In this document: positions 19,162-27,359 of the stretch, one piece after another | How positions within the stretch are numbered: position 1 is the stretch's first letter | Layout of the letters: every line of letters begins with the position of its first letter | Assembly: GCF_003641205.1 (NCBI RefSeq) | Contig: NZ_CP032762.1 | Coordinates: 4,402,001 to 4,466,000, forward strand | DNA: 64,000 nucleotides | DNA from: Rhodococcus sp. P1Y | GTDB lineage: Bacteria > Actinomycetota > Actinomycetes > Mycobacteriales > Mycobacteriaceae | Direction of reading: 5' to 3' | The notes under the pieces: generated by a model | What the model saw: the letters and a program-made list of their open reading frames with translations, nothing else | Told to the model about the DNA's origin: nothing | Databases searched by the model: none | Made by a program: the position numbers and the translations under genes

Positions 19162-20271
19162 ATGCCGGATGACAAACTCGCCCTGGTCCACGAGCGATTC
19201 ACCGAGGTCGCGGGCTCCGAGCACGTGATGGAGCAGCTGGCACTTCACTGGCCACGGGCAGATGTCTTCGCGCCGATCGCACGTCCGGAGGGTGTTCCGA
19301 CGGGCATATCGAAGGACGTACGGACTACGTGGTTGAACGAGGTCTACAACGCGATCGGCCAACGCTCGTACGCCCCCGTACTTCCCATGGTTCCGCTGGC
19401 GTTCCGACACATGAAGTTGCAGAACTACGACGCTGTGGTCGTCAGCCACCATGCTTTCGCGACGCAGGCAGTGTTCGCCACCGAGGCCCCAGTTGTCGCG
19501 TACGTCCACAGCCCCGCCCGCTGGGCGTGGGACCCCGAACTCCGGGCCGGCGAAGGCGGAGGCAAGGCAGGCGCCGCAATCTTGACTGCACTGTCCGCGG
19601 TGGCACGACGTTGCGAAACCTCGGCCGCACCGAAGCTGACCACGGTCGTAGCCAACTCGACGGCAGTTGCGCAGCGAATTTCCGATTGGTGGGACCGCCA
19701 CGATGCGCTCGTAGTGCACCCGCCCGTCGACCTCGACGGGTTCACCCCCGACGCGTCCGTCGAGCGTGAGGATTTCTTCCTGCTCGCCGGGCGCTTGGTT
19801 CCGTACAAAAGACCTGACATCGCCGTCCGGGCAGCGGCGGCGGCAGACGTTCCTCTCGTCGTCGCCGGGGACGGCCGCGCCATGGACGCCTGTCGCGAAC
19901 TCGCCGGCCCCAAGACGACGTTCCTCGGCCGAGTCTCGCACGAGCATCTGCTCGAACTGCACCGCAAGGCGCGGGCGCTACTGATGCCGGGGATCGAGGA
20001 CTTCGGCATCGTGCCCGTCGAGTCCATGGCAACCGGTACGCCGGTGATCGCCCTCGGCGAGGGCGGTGCCATCGACACGGTGGTGCCCGGAAAGACCGGT
20101 CTACACGTGGCACCCGGTACCGACGAGGAGATCATCGACGGTTTCGCCACCGCGATGCGGTCGTTCAGTCCGAAGGACTTCGACCGAGCCGAAATTCGCT
20201 CGTGGGCGGAAGGATTTTCACGCGAGCATTTCCGTTCGCGAATGCAGGAAGTCGTCGATGCCGTTCTCTAG
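19162..20271 (+). CDS. Glycosyltransferase family 4 (GT-B)
   Basis: A 369-residue retaining GT-B glycosyltransferase that would use a nucleotide sugar, likely in cell-wall or surface glycan synthesis. The C-terminal donor domain has FLLAGRLVPYKRPDIAVRAA, LVVAGDGRAMDA, GRVSHEHLLELHRKARALL and the ExxE-type motif GIEDFGIVPVESMATGTPV. The N-terminal acceptor half begins LALVHERFTEVAGSEHVMEQ. The ATG at 19162 is chosen because the family alignment begins with it; about 60 codons open upstream overlap the SDR remnant. Donor and acceptor are unknown. Its stop shares a CTAG with the convergent phosphatase stop. Confidence 0.9.
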   Translation: MPDDKLALVHERFTEVAGSEHVMEQLALHWPRADVFAPIARPEGVPTGISKDVRTTWLNEVYNAIGQRSYAPVLPMVPLAFRHMKLQNYDAVVVSHHAFATQAVFATEAPVVAYVHSPARWAWDPELRAGEGGGKAGAAILTALSAVARRCETSAAPKLTTVVANSTAVAQRISDWWDRHDALVVHPPVDLDGFTPDASVEREDFFLLAGRLVPYKRPDIAVRAAAAADVPLVVAGDGRAMDACRELAGPKTTFLGRVSHEHLLELHRKARALLMPGIEDFGIVPVESMATGTPVIALGEGGAIDTVVPGKTGLHVAPGTDEEIIDGFATAMRSFSPKDFDRAEIRSWAEGFSREHFRSRMQEVVDAVL

Positions 20272-21446
20272 GGGTCTTCGTGTGGGAGACCGAACGCCAT
20301 GATGGCGGCATCGTCCTCCAGCCCGCTGCCGAAGCTCTCCATCAAGGATTTGAGTGCTGCGACGATGTCACTCGTCGTCGACGGGGCGTGAGCGACAGCG
20401 AAATCCAGCAGCGCCCCCGTGTCGTCGTACCGCGCTCGGCCGACGCCTGTTCTCGCCTCGGTCAGCCCGTCGGAATACAGCACGACGGTGTCCCCCGGTG
20501 CGAGCCGGACGTGCGTCGCGACGAAATGAGGCTCGGGAAGTATTCCGACGAGTTGACCTCCGCGAGTGTCGAGGTACTGCGCGGTACCGTCGGCTCGGAG
20601 CAGCAGGGCCGGCGGATGCCCACCGCTCGCAATGTCGACGTCGAGCCCGCCGTCCACGAGTGTGATGACGCCGAAAAGGACGGTGCAGAACTTGGACTCG
20701 CTGGCGAACTCCTGCAGCAGAAGCGAATTCAATTTGTGGAGCACCGCGATCGGATCCCTGTCGTACACGGCCGCAGCACGCAGTGTGTATCTGGTGGAGG
20801 ACGTGACCACGGCCGCTTCGGGACCTTTGCCGCAGACGTCGCCGAGGAAGAATCCCCACCGATCGTCGGTCAACGGAAACAGGTCGTAGAAGTCCCCTCC
20901 GACGTCGAAGGCGGATGCGAAGTGATAGTAGGCGTCGGCATCGACTCCCGCAGGCGGCGATAACGACGGCGGCAACAACGATCGCTGCAGGGTGCTGGCG
21001 AGCACCTGCACTCGCTCGCGTTCGAGCTCTGCGCGACGACGTTCGGAGATCAACTCCCGCTCGTACGAACGACGTTCACGTGCATCGAGCGCTGTGATTC
21101 GGATGAACGCAGGCGCGCCGTCCGGACCGGTCCTGGTATTGGCGGTGATGAACACGGGCAGTCTGTTCCCGTGCGCATCGAGGAAATCGAGCGCTGCGCT
21201 GTCGATGGAGCCGGCGGTCAGCAGCAGAGGGGCGAAATGCGTTTCGTAGTGAATTCTTCCGCCGCCGGTGAGTAGATCCGAGAATCGACGACCCAGGACG
21301 TCCTGGCGCTCGTATTCCAGCCACTTCAGCAGCGTGGCATTGACCTTCGCTATTCGCCCGTCGGGCCAGGTCGAGAGATATCCGCACGGCGCGAACTCGT
21401 AGAGGTCCTCCGCGGTGTCCTGGAGGAGTGGGTCCTGATCGTTCAC
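20268..21446 (-). CDS. PAS-PP2C serine phosphatase, RsbP-like
   Basis: A 392-residue regulatory phosphatase with an N-terminal PAS domain (about residues 10-115; YEFAPCGYLSTWPDGRIAKV), a charged, probably coiled-coil linker (ERRSYERELISERRRAELER near 130) and a C-terminal SpoIIE/PP2C domain (about 150-390). Metal-binding aspartates are seen in DVGGDFYD and LGDVCGKG. This is the layout of Bacillus RsbP, which dephosphorylates an anti-anti-sigma factor under energy stress. Its GTG start overlaps the stop of an RsbQ-like gene as GTGA, exactly the rsbQ-rsbP pairing. The sigma factor and anti-sigma partners are not in the window. Confidence 0.88.
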   Translation of the reverse strand: MNDQDPLLQDTAEDLYEFAPCGYLSTWPDGRIAKVNATLLKWLEYERQDVLGRRFSDLLTGGGRIHYETHFAPLLLTAGSIDSAALDFLDAHGNRLPVFITANTRTGPDGAPAFIRITALDARERRSYERELISERRRAELERERVQVLASTLQRSLLPPSLSPPAGVDADAYYHFASAFDVGGDFYDLFPLTDDRWGFFLGDVCGKGPEAAVVTSSTRYTLRAAAVYDRDPIAVLHKLNSLLLQEFASESKFCTVLFGVITLVDGGLDVDIASGGHPPALLLRADGTAQYLDTRGGQLVGILPEPHFVATHVRLAPGDTVVLYSDGLTEARTGVGRARYDDTGALLDFAVAHAPSTTSDIVAALKSLMESFGSGLEDDAAIMAFGLPHEDP

Positions 21447-22249
21447 GAGGCGCCGACGAACGACAGAATGGCACGAGCAGTGATGCCCGGGTGACTCACC
21501 TGAGGGCAGTGACCAGTCGCGTCGAGCGTGACGATAGTGCTGCCCTCGATGTGTTCATGAACGTAGCGCCCCACCTCGCGAGGGGCGAGCGAATCGCGAG
21601 CGCACTCGATTACCAGCGTTGGAGTGACAACATGCGCGAGGTCGGAACGATTGTCCGACAGGAAGGTCGCTCGGGCAAAAGCTCGTGCACAGGACGGATC
21701 AGTGCGGCAAAAGCTCTCGGTCAACCCCTCGCCCAGTTCGGGGCGATCGGGGTTTCCCATGATTCTCGGCGCCATCACGCGTGACCAGCCCAGATAGTTG
21801 CTGTCCAGCGATTCGAGTAATTCGTCGATGTCCGCGGCACTGAAACCACCGTGGTAGTCACCGTCGTCGATGTACCGGGGTGACGGCGTGAGCAGTACGA
21901 GGCCGGCGAACAGGTCGGGTCTCCTCACTGCAGCGAGGACGCCGATCATCGATGCAACAGAGTGTCCGACGAAGACGACGTTCTGCAGTTCGAGACCGAG
22001 CACGATCTCGACGACATCATCGGCGTACGTCTCGAGCGACGAGTAAGCCGCTTCGTCCCAGCCCGACACGTCGGAAGCACCTGCTCCCACGTGGTCGAAC
22101 AACACGACTCGGCACGTCGGGGTCAGCAGTGCAGTCACGGCCCTCCACAGATTCTGGTCGCAACCGAATCCGTGCGCGAGCATGATCGTCGGTCCATCCT
22201 CGGTACCGACGATCGTCACGTTATTCCTTGCTCGCACGTCCACCGGCAC
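21443..22249 (-). CDS. RsbQ-like alpha/beta hydrolase
   Basis: A 268-residue alpha/beta hydrolase strongly resembling Bacillus subtilis RsbQ, the energy-stress partner of RsbP and a relative of plant KAI2/D14 receptors. Shared stretches include HGFGCDQNLW, VVLFDHVGAGASD, VVFVGHSVASMIG and the late ATGHCPQVSHP. The expected triad is complete: Ser97, Asp219 and His247, at or within one residue of the numbers known for RsbQ (96, 219, 247). It is translationally coupled to the downstream PAS-PP2C gene. It would bind or turn over a small hydrophobic ligand that signals energy state; the ligand is unknown in any species. Confidence 0.9.
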   Translation of the reverse strand: MPVDVRARNNVTIVGTEDGPTIMLAHGFGCDQNLWRAVTALLTPTCRVVLFDHVGAGASDVSGWDEAAYSSLETYADDVVEIVLGLELQNVVFVGHSVASMIGVLAAVRRPDLFAGLVLLTPSPRYIDDGDYHGGFSAADIDELLESLDSNYLGWSRVMAPRIMGNPDRPELGEGLTESFCRTDPSCARAFARATFLSDNRSDLAHVVTPTLVIECARDSLAPREVGRYVHEHIEGSTIVTLDATGHCPQVSHPGITARAILSFVGAS

Positions 22250-22367
22250 AGTCTCTCACCCACGACAAGCCGGACTGTTCCGCGAGTCGACAATCCGCGC
22301 GGTCCATATCCGAGCGGATCGACTTTGCGGGCGGAATACCGCACTCCGTCGCGTTGTTGAAGCGACA

Positions 22368-23387
22368 ATGAAAAAGGTTGGGTTCCTGTCGTTCGGTCAC
22401 TGGACACCATCGCCGCAGTCGCAGACGCGGTCGGCATCGGATGTGCTCCTACAGTCGATCGATCTGGCGGTGGCCGCGGAGGAGCTGGGCGCTGACGGCG
22501 CGTACTACCGCGTGCACCATTTCGCCAATCAGCTATCGTCACCGTTTCCACTGCTGGCCGCCATCGGCGCGAAAACCAGCTCCATCGAAATCGGGACCGG
22601 CGTGATCGACATGCGCTACGAGAACCCGTACTACATGACCGAGGACGCCGGATCTGCCGACCTCATCTCGGGCGGCAGACTGCAACTCGGAATCAGCCGC
22701 GGATCGCCCGAACAAGTCATCGAAGGCTACAAGTACTTCGGCTACACCCCCAAGGACGGATCCGACCACGCCGAGATGGCCCGCGAGCACACACGCACGT
22801 TCCTCGATCTGCTCGAAGGTAAAGGCTTCGCAACCCCCAATCCTCGACCGATGTTCCCGAATCCACCGGGGTTGCTGCGTCTGGAGCCTCATTCCGCGGG
22901 GCTGAGGGAGCGGATCTGGTGGGGAGCGGGCAACCGCGAGACGGCGGAGTGGACGGCGCGGCAGGGAATGAACCTGATGAGTTCGACGCTGCTGACCGAG
23001 GACACGGGCGTTCCGTTCCACCAGTTGCAGGCCGAGCAGATCGAGCGTTTCCGCAAGACATGGGCCGATGAGCAACACGCGCACGAGCCACGAGTCTCCG
23101 TCAGCCGGAGCATCTTCCCAATCGTGAACGACCTCGACCGCGCCTACTTCGGCCGTCAGTCCGGTGGCGAGGATCAGGTCGGGTACATCGACGGCGGGCT
23201 CGCGCGATTCGGAAAGTCCTACGCCGGGGAACCTGACCGCCTCATCGAGGAATTGGCGGCTGACGAAGCCATCGCTGCAGCGGACACTGTTCTTCTCACA
23301 GTGCCGAACCAGCTCGGGGTCGAGTACTGCGCACACGTGATGGAGTCACTTCTGACCGAGGTGGCCCCAGCTCTCGGCTGGCGCTGA
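22368..23387 (+). CDS. Luciferase-like (LLM) flavin-dependent oxidoreductase
   Basis: A 339-residue TIM-barrel protein of the bacterial luciferase-like family, using reduced FMN or F420. Typical stretches are AAEELGADGAYYRVHHF near residue 40, IGTGVIDMRYENPYYM near 75 and SGGRLQLGISRGSPEQVIEG near 105. The ATG at 22368 starts the family similarity (MKKVGFLSFGHW). The frame is open upstream into the divergent RsbQ-like gene. It has no operon partner on its strand, so the substrate cannot be guessed. The RsbQ-like gene diverges from it across 118 bases. Confidence 0.85.
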   Translation: MKKVGFLSFGHWTPSPQSQTRSASDVLLQSIDLAVAAEELGADGAYYRVHHFANQLSSPFPLLAAIGAKTSSIEIGTGVIDMRYENPYYMTEDAGSADLISGGRLQLGISRGSPEQVIEGYKYFGYTPKDGSDHAEMAREHTRTFLDLLEGKGFATPNPRPMFPNPPGLLRLEPHSAGLRERIWWGAGNRETAEWTARQGMNLMSSTLLTEDTGVPFHQLQAEQIERFRKTWADEQHAHEPRVSVSRSIFPIVNDLDRAYFGRQSGGEDQVGYIDGGLARFGKSYAGEPDRLIEELAADEAIAAADTVLLTVPNQLGVEYCAHVMESLLTEVAPALGWR

Positions 23388-23438
23388 GCCCTTCGGGGCC
23401 GTCGCAGGCCACTGCGACGGCGCCGATCGTGTTCGAAC

Positions 23439-24446
23439 CTAGGGATGCACGACAGTGACGCCGCCTGCGCCGGCTCCTGACTCGCCGAGCCTCATGAGAC
23501 GTGCCGCCGCCTCCTCGAGGCCGATCGTTTCGAGCACCAAGAGCTGGGGACGAAGTGCTCCGGATCCGATCTCGGCCAGCATCGCCGGATAACTCAGTGC
23601 CGACATTCCGTGACTGCCCGATATTTGCAACTCCTTCGCAATGACGCGGGCCATGTCTACCTCGGGCAACCCGTTCTCGCCCAACAGTCCCACCTGGATG
23701 TGTCGCCCGCGCGGACGAAGACATTCAATGGATGCGCGCATCGTCGGGGCTGCGCCGAAGGCGTCGAACGATACGTCGACGTCGTGCACTTCGCGGGCGT
23801 CGATGCACGCCTCGGTGGCGCCGAGCGTGCGCGCCAGTTCACGACTGGACAACGCCGGGTCGACAGCGATCACGTGCGCACCACGGGACGCAGCAATCAT
23901 CACAACGGAGAGCCCGACTCCCCCGCAGCCGTGCACAGCCACCACCTCGCCTGCACGAACGTCGGCTACCTGCACCACAGCTCGATATGCAGTGGCAAAG
24001 CGGCATCCGAGCCCCGCCGCAGTATCGAAGTCGATCTCGTCAGGAAGCGACACCAGGTTGACGTCGGCGTGGTCGAGTGCGACTCGTTCTGCGAACGACC
24101 CGTGGTGGGTGAATCCTGGTTGAGTCTGAGCGTTGCATACCTGGTGATCACCACGCAGACAGGGGGCACAGACGCCGCAGGCGTTGACGAACGGAACGGT
24201 AACGCGGGCACCGACGGACCAATGTCGTACGGCAGCACCGACTTCGGCCACCGTTCCGGCCAGTTCGTGTCCGGGGACATTGGGAAGCGGGATGCCGGAG
24301 TCGTGTCCGAGCCAACCATGCCAGTCACTTCGACACAGGCCCGTCGCGGCCACGTCGACGACGACTCCGTGCGGAGGACACCGCGGATCGGCTATCTCGC
24401 GGATGTCGATAGTGCCGCCGAACGTCTCGTAGATCGCTGCCCTCAT
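23439..24446 (-). CDS. Zinc-dependent alcohol dehydrogenase
   Basis: A 335-residue medium-chain dehydrogenase. The catalytic zinc site is seen as GLCRSDWHGW and PGHELAGTVAEVG; the structural zinc site as VNACGVCAPCLRGDHQVC, a full four-cysteine set. The NAD(P) site is VHGCGGVGLSVVMIA near residue 170. Start ATG 24446 is chosen because GGATGAGGG lies just upstream and the family begins MRAAIYETFGG; twenty more codons are open upstream. It would oxidise an alcohol or reduce an aldehyde; substrate unknown. It diverges from the desaturase operon. Confidence 0.88.
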   Translation of the reverse strand: MRAAIYETFGGTIDIREIADPRCPPHGVVVDVAATGLCRSDWHGWLGHDSGIPLPNVPGHELAGTVAEVGAAVRHWSVGARVTVPFVNACGVCAPCLRGDHQVCNAQTQPGFTHHGSFAERVALDHADVNLVSLPDEIDFDTAAGLGCRFATAYRAVVQVADVRAGEVVAVHGCGGVGLSVVMIAASRGAHVIAVDPALSSRELARTLGATEACIDAREVHDVDVSFDAFGAAPTMRASIECLRPRGRHIQVGLLGENGLPEVDMARVIAKELQISGSHGMSALSYPAMLAEIGSGALRPQLLVLETIGLEEAAARLMRLGESGAGAGGVTVVHP

Positions 24447-24545
24447 ACCCTCATCCTGCCGTCCAGGCTCTCGACGCTCGATCGGTAGGGCCGCGAACAC
24501 CGCCACTGGGGCCCATGCACTGCGACGACGGGGATTCTCGTATAT

Positions 24546-24578
24546 GTTTGAGGTTCCTACCGACGGGTAACCTCGAAC
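24546..24578. promoter_or_regulatory. Imperfect inverted repeat upstream of the desaturase operon
   Basis: Ten-base arms GTTTGAGGTT (24546-24555) and AACCTCGAAC (24569-24578) pair at nine of ten positions around 13 bases. The repeat lies between the divergent alcohol dehydrogenase and the desaturase reductase, 139 bases before the reductase start. Size and symmetry suit a TetR- or GntR-type operator; a hairpin in RNA is an alternative. Confidence 0.45.
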
Positions 24579-24716
24579 CTGGGCGCCGGGCGCTCACGCA
24601 TACTCATGCCTTGGTAAGCGACGCGATTCGCCGAATCTGCTTGTATCCCAAAATTATTCGATGCAATTTCGCCGATTTTCACACGAAGCCGACCGCGTGC
24701 CGGTTACGTTTCTCTC

Positions 24717-25814
24717 GTGGCAGAGCGGGGGGCCAAGCCCCAGGTTTCATTCATTCGAAGAACAGCGCTGCGCGCTGTTCGTATGTTGTTCAATCCACTG
24801 AGACCCGACGATTACCTGTCGATGATCAACCCTTTGTGGACGACACGGGAGTTGCGCGGTCAGGTGGTTCGGGTCGCGCCCGAGGGCTCGGATGCGGTGT
24901 CGGTTTTCATCCGCCCCGGGTTCGAGTGGGCTGGGCACACTCCCGGTCAGTACGTTCGCTTAGGCGTTCTGATCGACGGGCGTTACCACTGGCGGGCGTA
25001 CTCCCTGACGTCGGACCCAGACCCGGTCGACGGCCTCGTCAGCGTAAGTCCGAAGCTGGTCCCCGAGGGCACGGTCTCTCCGTACCTGGTGGGAACCATC
25101 CGGACTGGCGACATCGTCCGGCTGAGCGAGGTCGAGGGCGAGTTCACACTGCCGAGCCCGATTCCCCCGAAGATGGTGTTCATCAGCGCAGGTAGTGGCA
25201 TCACTCCGATCATCAGTATGTTGCGCAGTCTCGATCACCAGGATCAAGTGTCCGACATCGTGGTGGTGCACTCCGTGCATCGCCGTGAGCAGCTGATGTT
25301 CGCCGACACGCTGGAGGAACTCGAAGCAAAGCACGACGGCCTGCGGCTGGAGGTGCGGATCACCAGCGACGAAGGCCGGATGAAGGCATCGGAATTGGAC
25401 GCGTTGGTTCCGGACTGGCGTGAACGGGATGCGTTCTGTTCGGGCCCTGGTGAGCACCTGGACGACCTGAAGTCGTATTGGAAAGACCAGGGTGACTTCG
25501 ACCGATTCCACCACGAAAGTTTCCAACCGGTCATCGGCGGGAACTCTGAGGCTGGAGAAGGTGGCACGGTCAAGTTCGTGAACAGCGAGAAGGACGTGGA
25601 GTGCGACGGGGGCACCACCATTCTCGACGCAGGCGAGCAGGCGGGTCTGGACCTGACATTTGGGTGCCGGATCGGTATCTGTCACACCTGCGTAGGCACG
25701 TTGAGGTCCGGGAGATTGAGAGACCTTCGAAACGGAGACGTCTCCGAACCGACCGGGCAAGCGGTGCGCATCTGCGTGAATACGGCAGAGGGCGACATCG
25801 AGATAGAGCTATGA
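24717..25814 (+). CDS. Ferredoxin reductase partner of acyl-CoA desaturase (Rv3230c-like)
   Basis: A 365-residue electron-transfer protein with an FAD domain (HTPGQYVRLGVLIDG, RAYSLTSDP), an NAD(P)H domain (FISAGSGITPIISMLRSL) and a C-terminal plant-type [2Fe-2S] domain with the cysteine set FGCRIGICHTCVG plus VRICVN. This is the layout of Mycobacterium tuberculosis Rv3230c, which feeds electrons to the DesA3 stearoyl-CoA delta-9 desaturase. The desaturase follows 31 bases downstream. The GTG 24717 start has no visible ribosome site; TACGTT ends six bases before it, so the message could be leaderless. FNR length is normal. Confidence 0.92.
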   Translation: MAERGAKPQVSFIRRTALRAVRMLFNPLRPDDYLSMINPLWTTRELRGQVVRVAPEGSDAVSVFIRPGFEWAGHTPGQYVRLGVLIDGRYHWRAYSLTSDPDPVDGLVSVSPKLVPEGTVSPYLVGTIRTGDIVRLSEVEGEFTLPSPIPPKMVFISAGSGITPIISMLRSLDHQDQVSDIVVVHSVHRREQLMFADTLEELEAKHDGLRLEVRITSDEGRMKASELDALVPDWRERDAFCSGPGEHLDDLKSYWKDQGDFDRFHHESFQPVIGGNSEAGEGGTVKFVNSEKDVECDGGTTILDAGEQAGLDLTFGCRIGICHTCVGTLRSGRLRDLRNGDVSEPTGQAVRICVNTAEGDIEIEL

Positions 25815-25845
25815 ACCAAAGCTTCATCCGCAGTGAGGGGATTGC

Positions 25846-27270
25846 ATGACCATCGACGACGCAACACGAGCAGATCCAGTCAATCCGTTGGCGCACCTGA
25901 GCGACGACACCATTGCCGAACTTGCCAAGGAGTTCGACGCGATTCACGACGAGGTGTACGCGAGCCTCGGTGAGAAGGATCGTAAGTACATCACCTCGGT
26001 GATCGCAGCGCAGCGCCAGTTGCTGGTCGCCGGCCGCGTTCTACTGCTGGGCTCGACGAGCAAACCCGCATGGCTGGCGGGCACTGCATGCCTCGGAATC
26101 GCCAAGATTCTCGAGAACATGGAGATCGGCCACAACGTCATGCACGGCCAGTGGGACTGGATGAACGACCCCGAAATCCACTCGTCCGTCTGGGATTGGG
26201 ACACCGCATCCACCGCGCAGTCGTGGAAGCACTCGCACAACTACGTGCACCACACGTACACGAACATTCGGGGCAAGGACAAAGATCTCGGGTACGAGAT
26301 CATGCGTATCGATCCGCGCCAGAAGTGGCATCCGGTGTACCTGGCTCAGCCCTTCTACAACGTGCTCCTCATGGCGTTCTTCGAATGGGGTGTAGCGCTG
26401 CACGATCTGGACCTCGAGGCGATCAGGCGCGGCGAGAAGTCGACCAAAGAGCTCGTTCGAGATCTCAAAGGCATCGCGGTCAAAGCTCGCAAGCAGTTCG
26501 TCAAGGACTACATCGGCTGGCCGACCATCAGCGCGGGCGCATTTGCGCTTGCGCAGCTCGGCACGGGCGGTCGACTGCGTGAGAGCAAGAGATCGAGAAT
26601 TGCGGGCCGGATCAGGCGTTCGGCTCGATTCGGAAACTCCAAGCGCACCGCGGCGCTCCTGGACAGCCGTTTCAGCGGTGTCGAAAGTACGTTCCTGTCG
26701 ACTCTCGCCGCCAACTTCACGGCCAACATCATTCGCAACGTGTGGTCGCACGGAATCATTTTCTGCGGGCACTTCCCTGACCAGGCGTACACCTTCAGCC
26801 AGGAGGAGGTGGAGAACGAGACGCGCGGCGGGTGGTATGTCCGCCAGCTGGTCGGAGCAGCCAACATCGACGGCGGCCCACTGTTCCACCTCATGAGTGG
26901 CAACCTCAGCTACCAGGTTGAGCATCACCTGTACCCGGACATGCCCAGTACCCGGTACTCCGAGGTTGCACCGAAGATCAAGGACATCTGTGAGCGGTAC
27001 CAGCTGCCGTACAACAGCGGCCCGCTGATGCAGCAATGGGGCATGGTGCACCGAACGATCGCACGTCTCGCTCTGCCGGGAGGCAAGGCTCGGCCGAAGC
27101 CGGGACCGTACCGCCCGGAAGAAGCGTGGCGCCGCAAGTTCAGTGAAGGTCCCTCGGAGAGCGAGGCAGCACGCTCGCGCAGTCGAGTTCCTGCCGGACA
27201 TCCCGACGCCGGCCCGGAGCACACCTCCGGTGGCGTCGACGTCGAACCTCCCCCTCGCGGCGACGACTGA
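25846..27270 (+). CDS. desA3: Acyl-CoA delta-9 desaturase (DesA3-like)
   Basis: A 474-residue membrane desaturase that would introduce a cis double bond in stearoyl- or palmitoyl-CoA using the reductase encoded just upstream. All three histidine boxes of the di-iron site are present: HNVMH (His96-His100), HSHNYVHH (His129-His136) and EHH (His360-His361 in QVEHHLYPDMP). The C-terminus, about 60 residues, is polar, rich in Pro, Arg and Ser, and probably disordered. Start ATG 25846 has GAGGGG upstream. The gene ends at a strong terminator hairpin, closing the two-gene operon. The symbol follows the Mycobacterium naming. Confidence 0.93.
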   Translation: MTIDDATRADPVNPLAHLSDDTIAELAKEFDAIHDEVYASLGEKDRKYITSVIAAQRQLLVAGRVLLLGSTSKPAWLAGTACLGIAKILENMEIGHNVMHGQWDWMNDPEIHSSVWDWDTASTAQSWKHSHNYVHHTYTNIRGKDKDLGYEIMRIDPRQKWHPVYLAQPFYNVLLMAFFEWGVALHDLDLEAIRRGEKSTKELVRDLKGIAVKARKQFVKDYIGWPTISAGAFALAQLGTGGRLRESKRSRIAGRIRRSARFGNSKRTAALLDSRFSGVESTFLSTLAANFTANIIRNVWSHGIIFCGHFPDQAYTFSQEEVENETRGGWYVRQLVGAANIDGGPLFHLMSGNLSYQVEHHLYPDMPSTRYSEVAPKIKDICERYQLPYNSGPLMQQWGMVHRTIARLALPGGKARPKPGPYRPEEAWRRKFSEGPSESEAARSRSRVPAGHPDAGPEHTSGGVDVEPPPRGDD

Positions 27271-27293
27271 TCTTCTTCCATCACCTACTCTCA

Positions 27294-27325
27294 GGCAGGG
27301 CTCCGGGTAACTCCGGAGCCCTGCC
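27294..27325. terminator. Strong hairpin terminator between convergent genes
   Basis: A perfect 13-base stem (27294-27306 with 27313-27325; one more A-T pair closes outside) encloses a six-base loop. It lies 23 bases after the desaturase stop and 34 bases before the convergent transporter stop, so it can serve both strands. The stem is GC-rich; no long T-run follows, which is common in actinobacteria. Confidence 0.85.
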
Positions 27326-27359
27326 TTCAGTTGTATGTCCCCTCGACCGAGGTGCGTCC

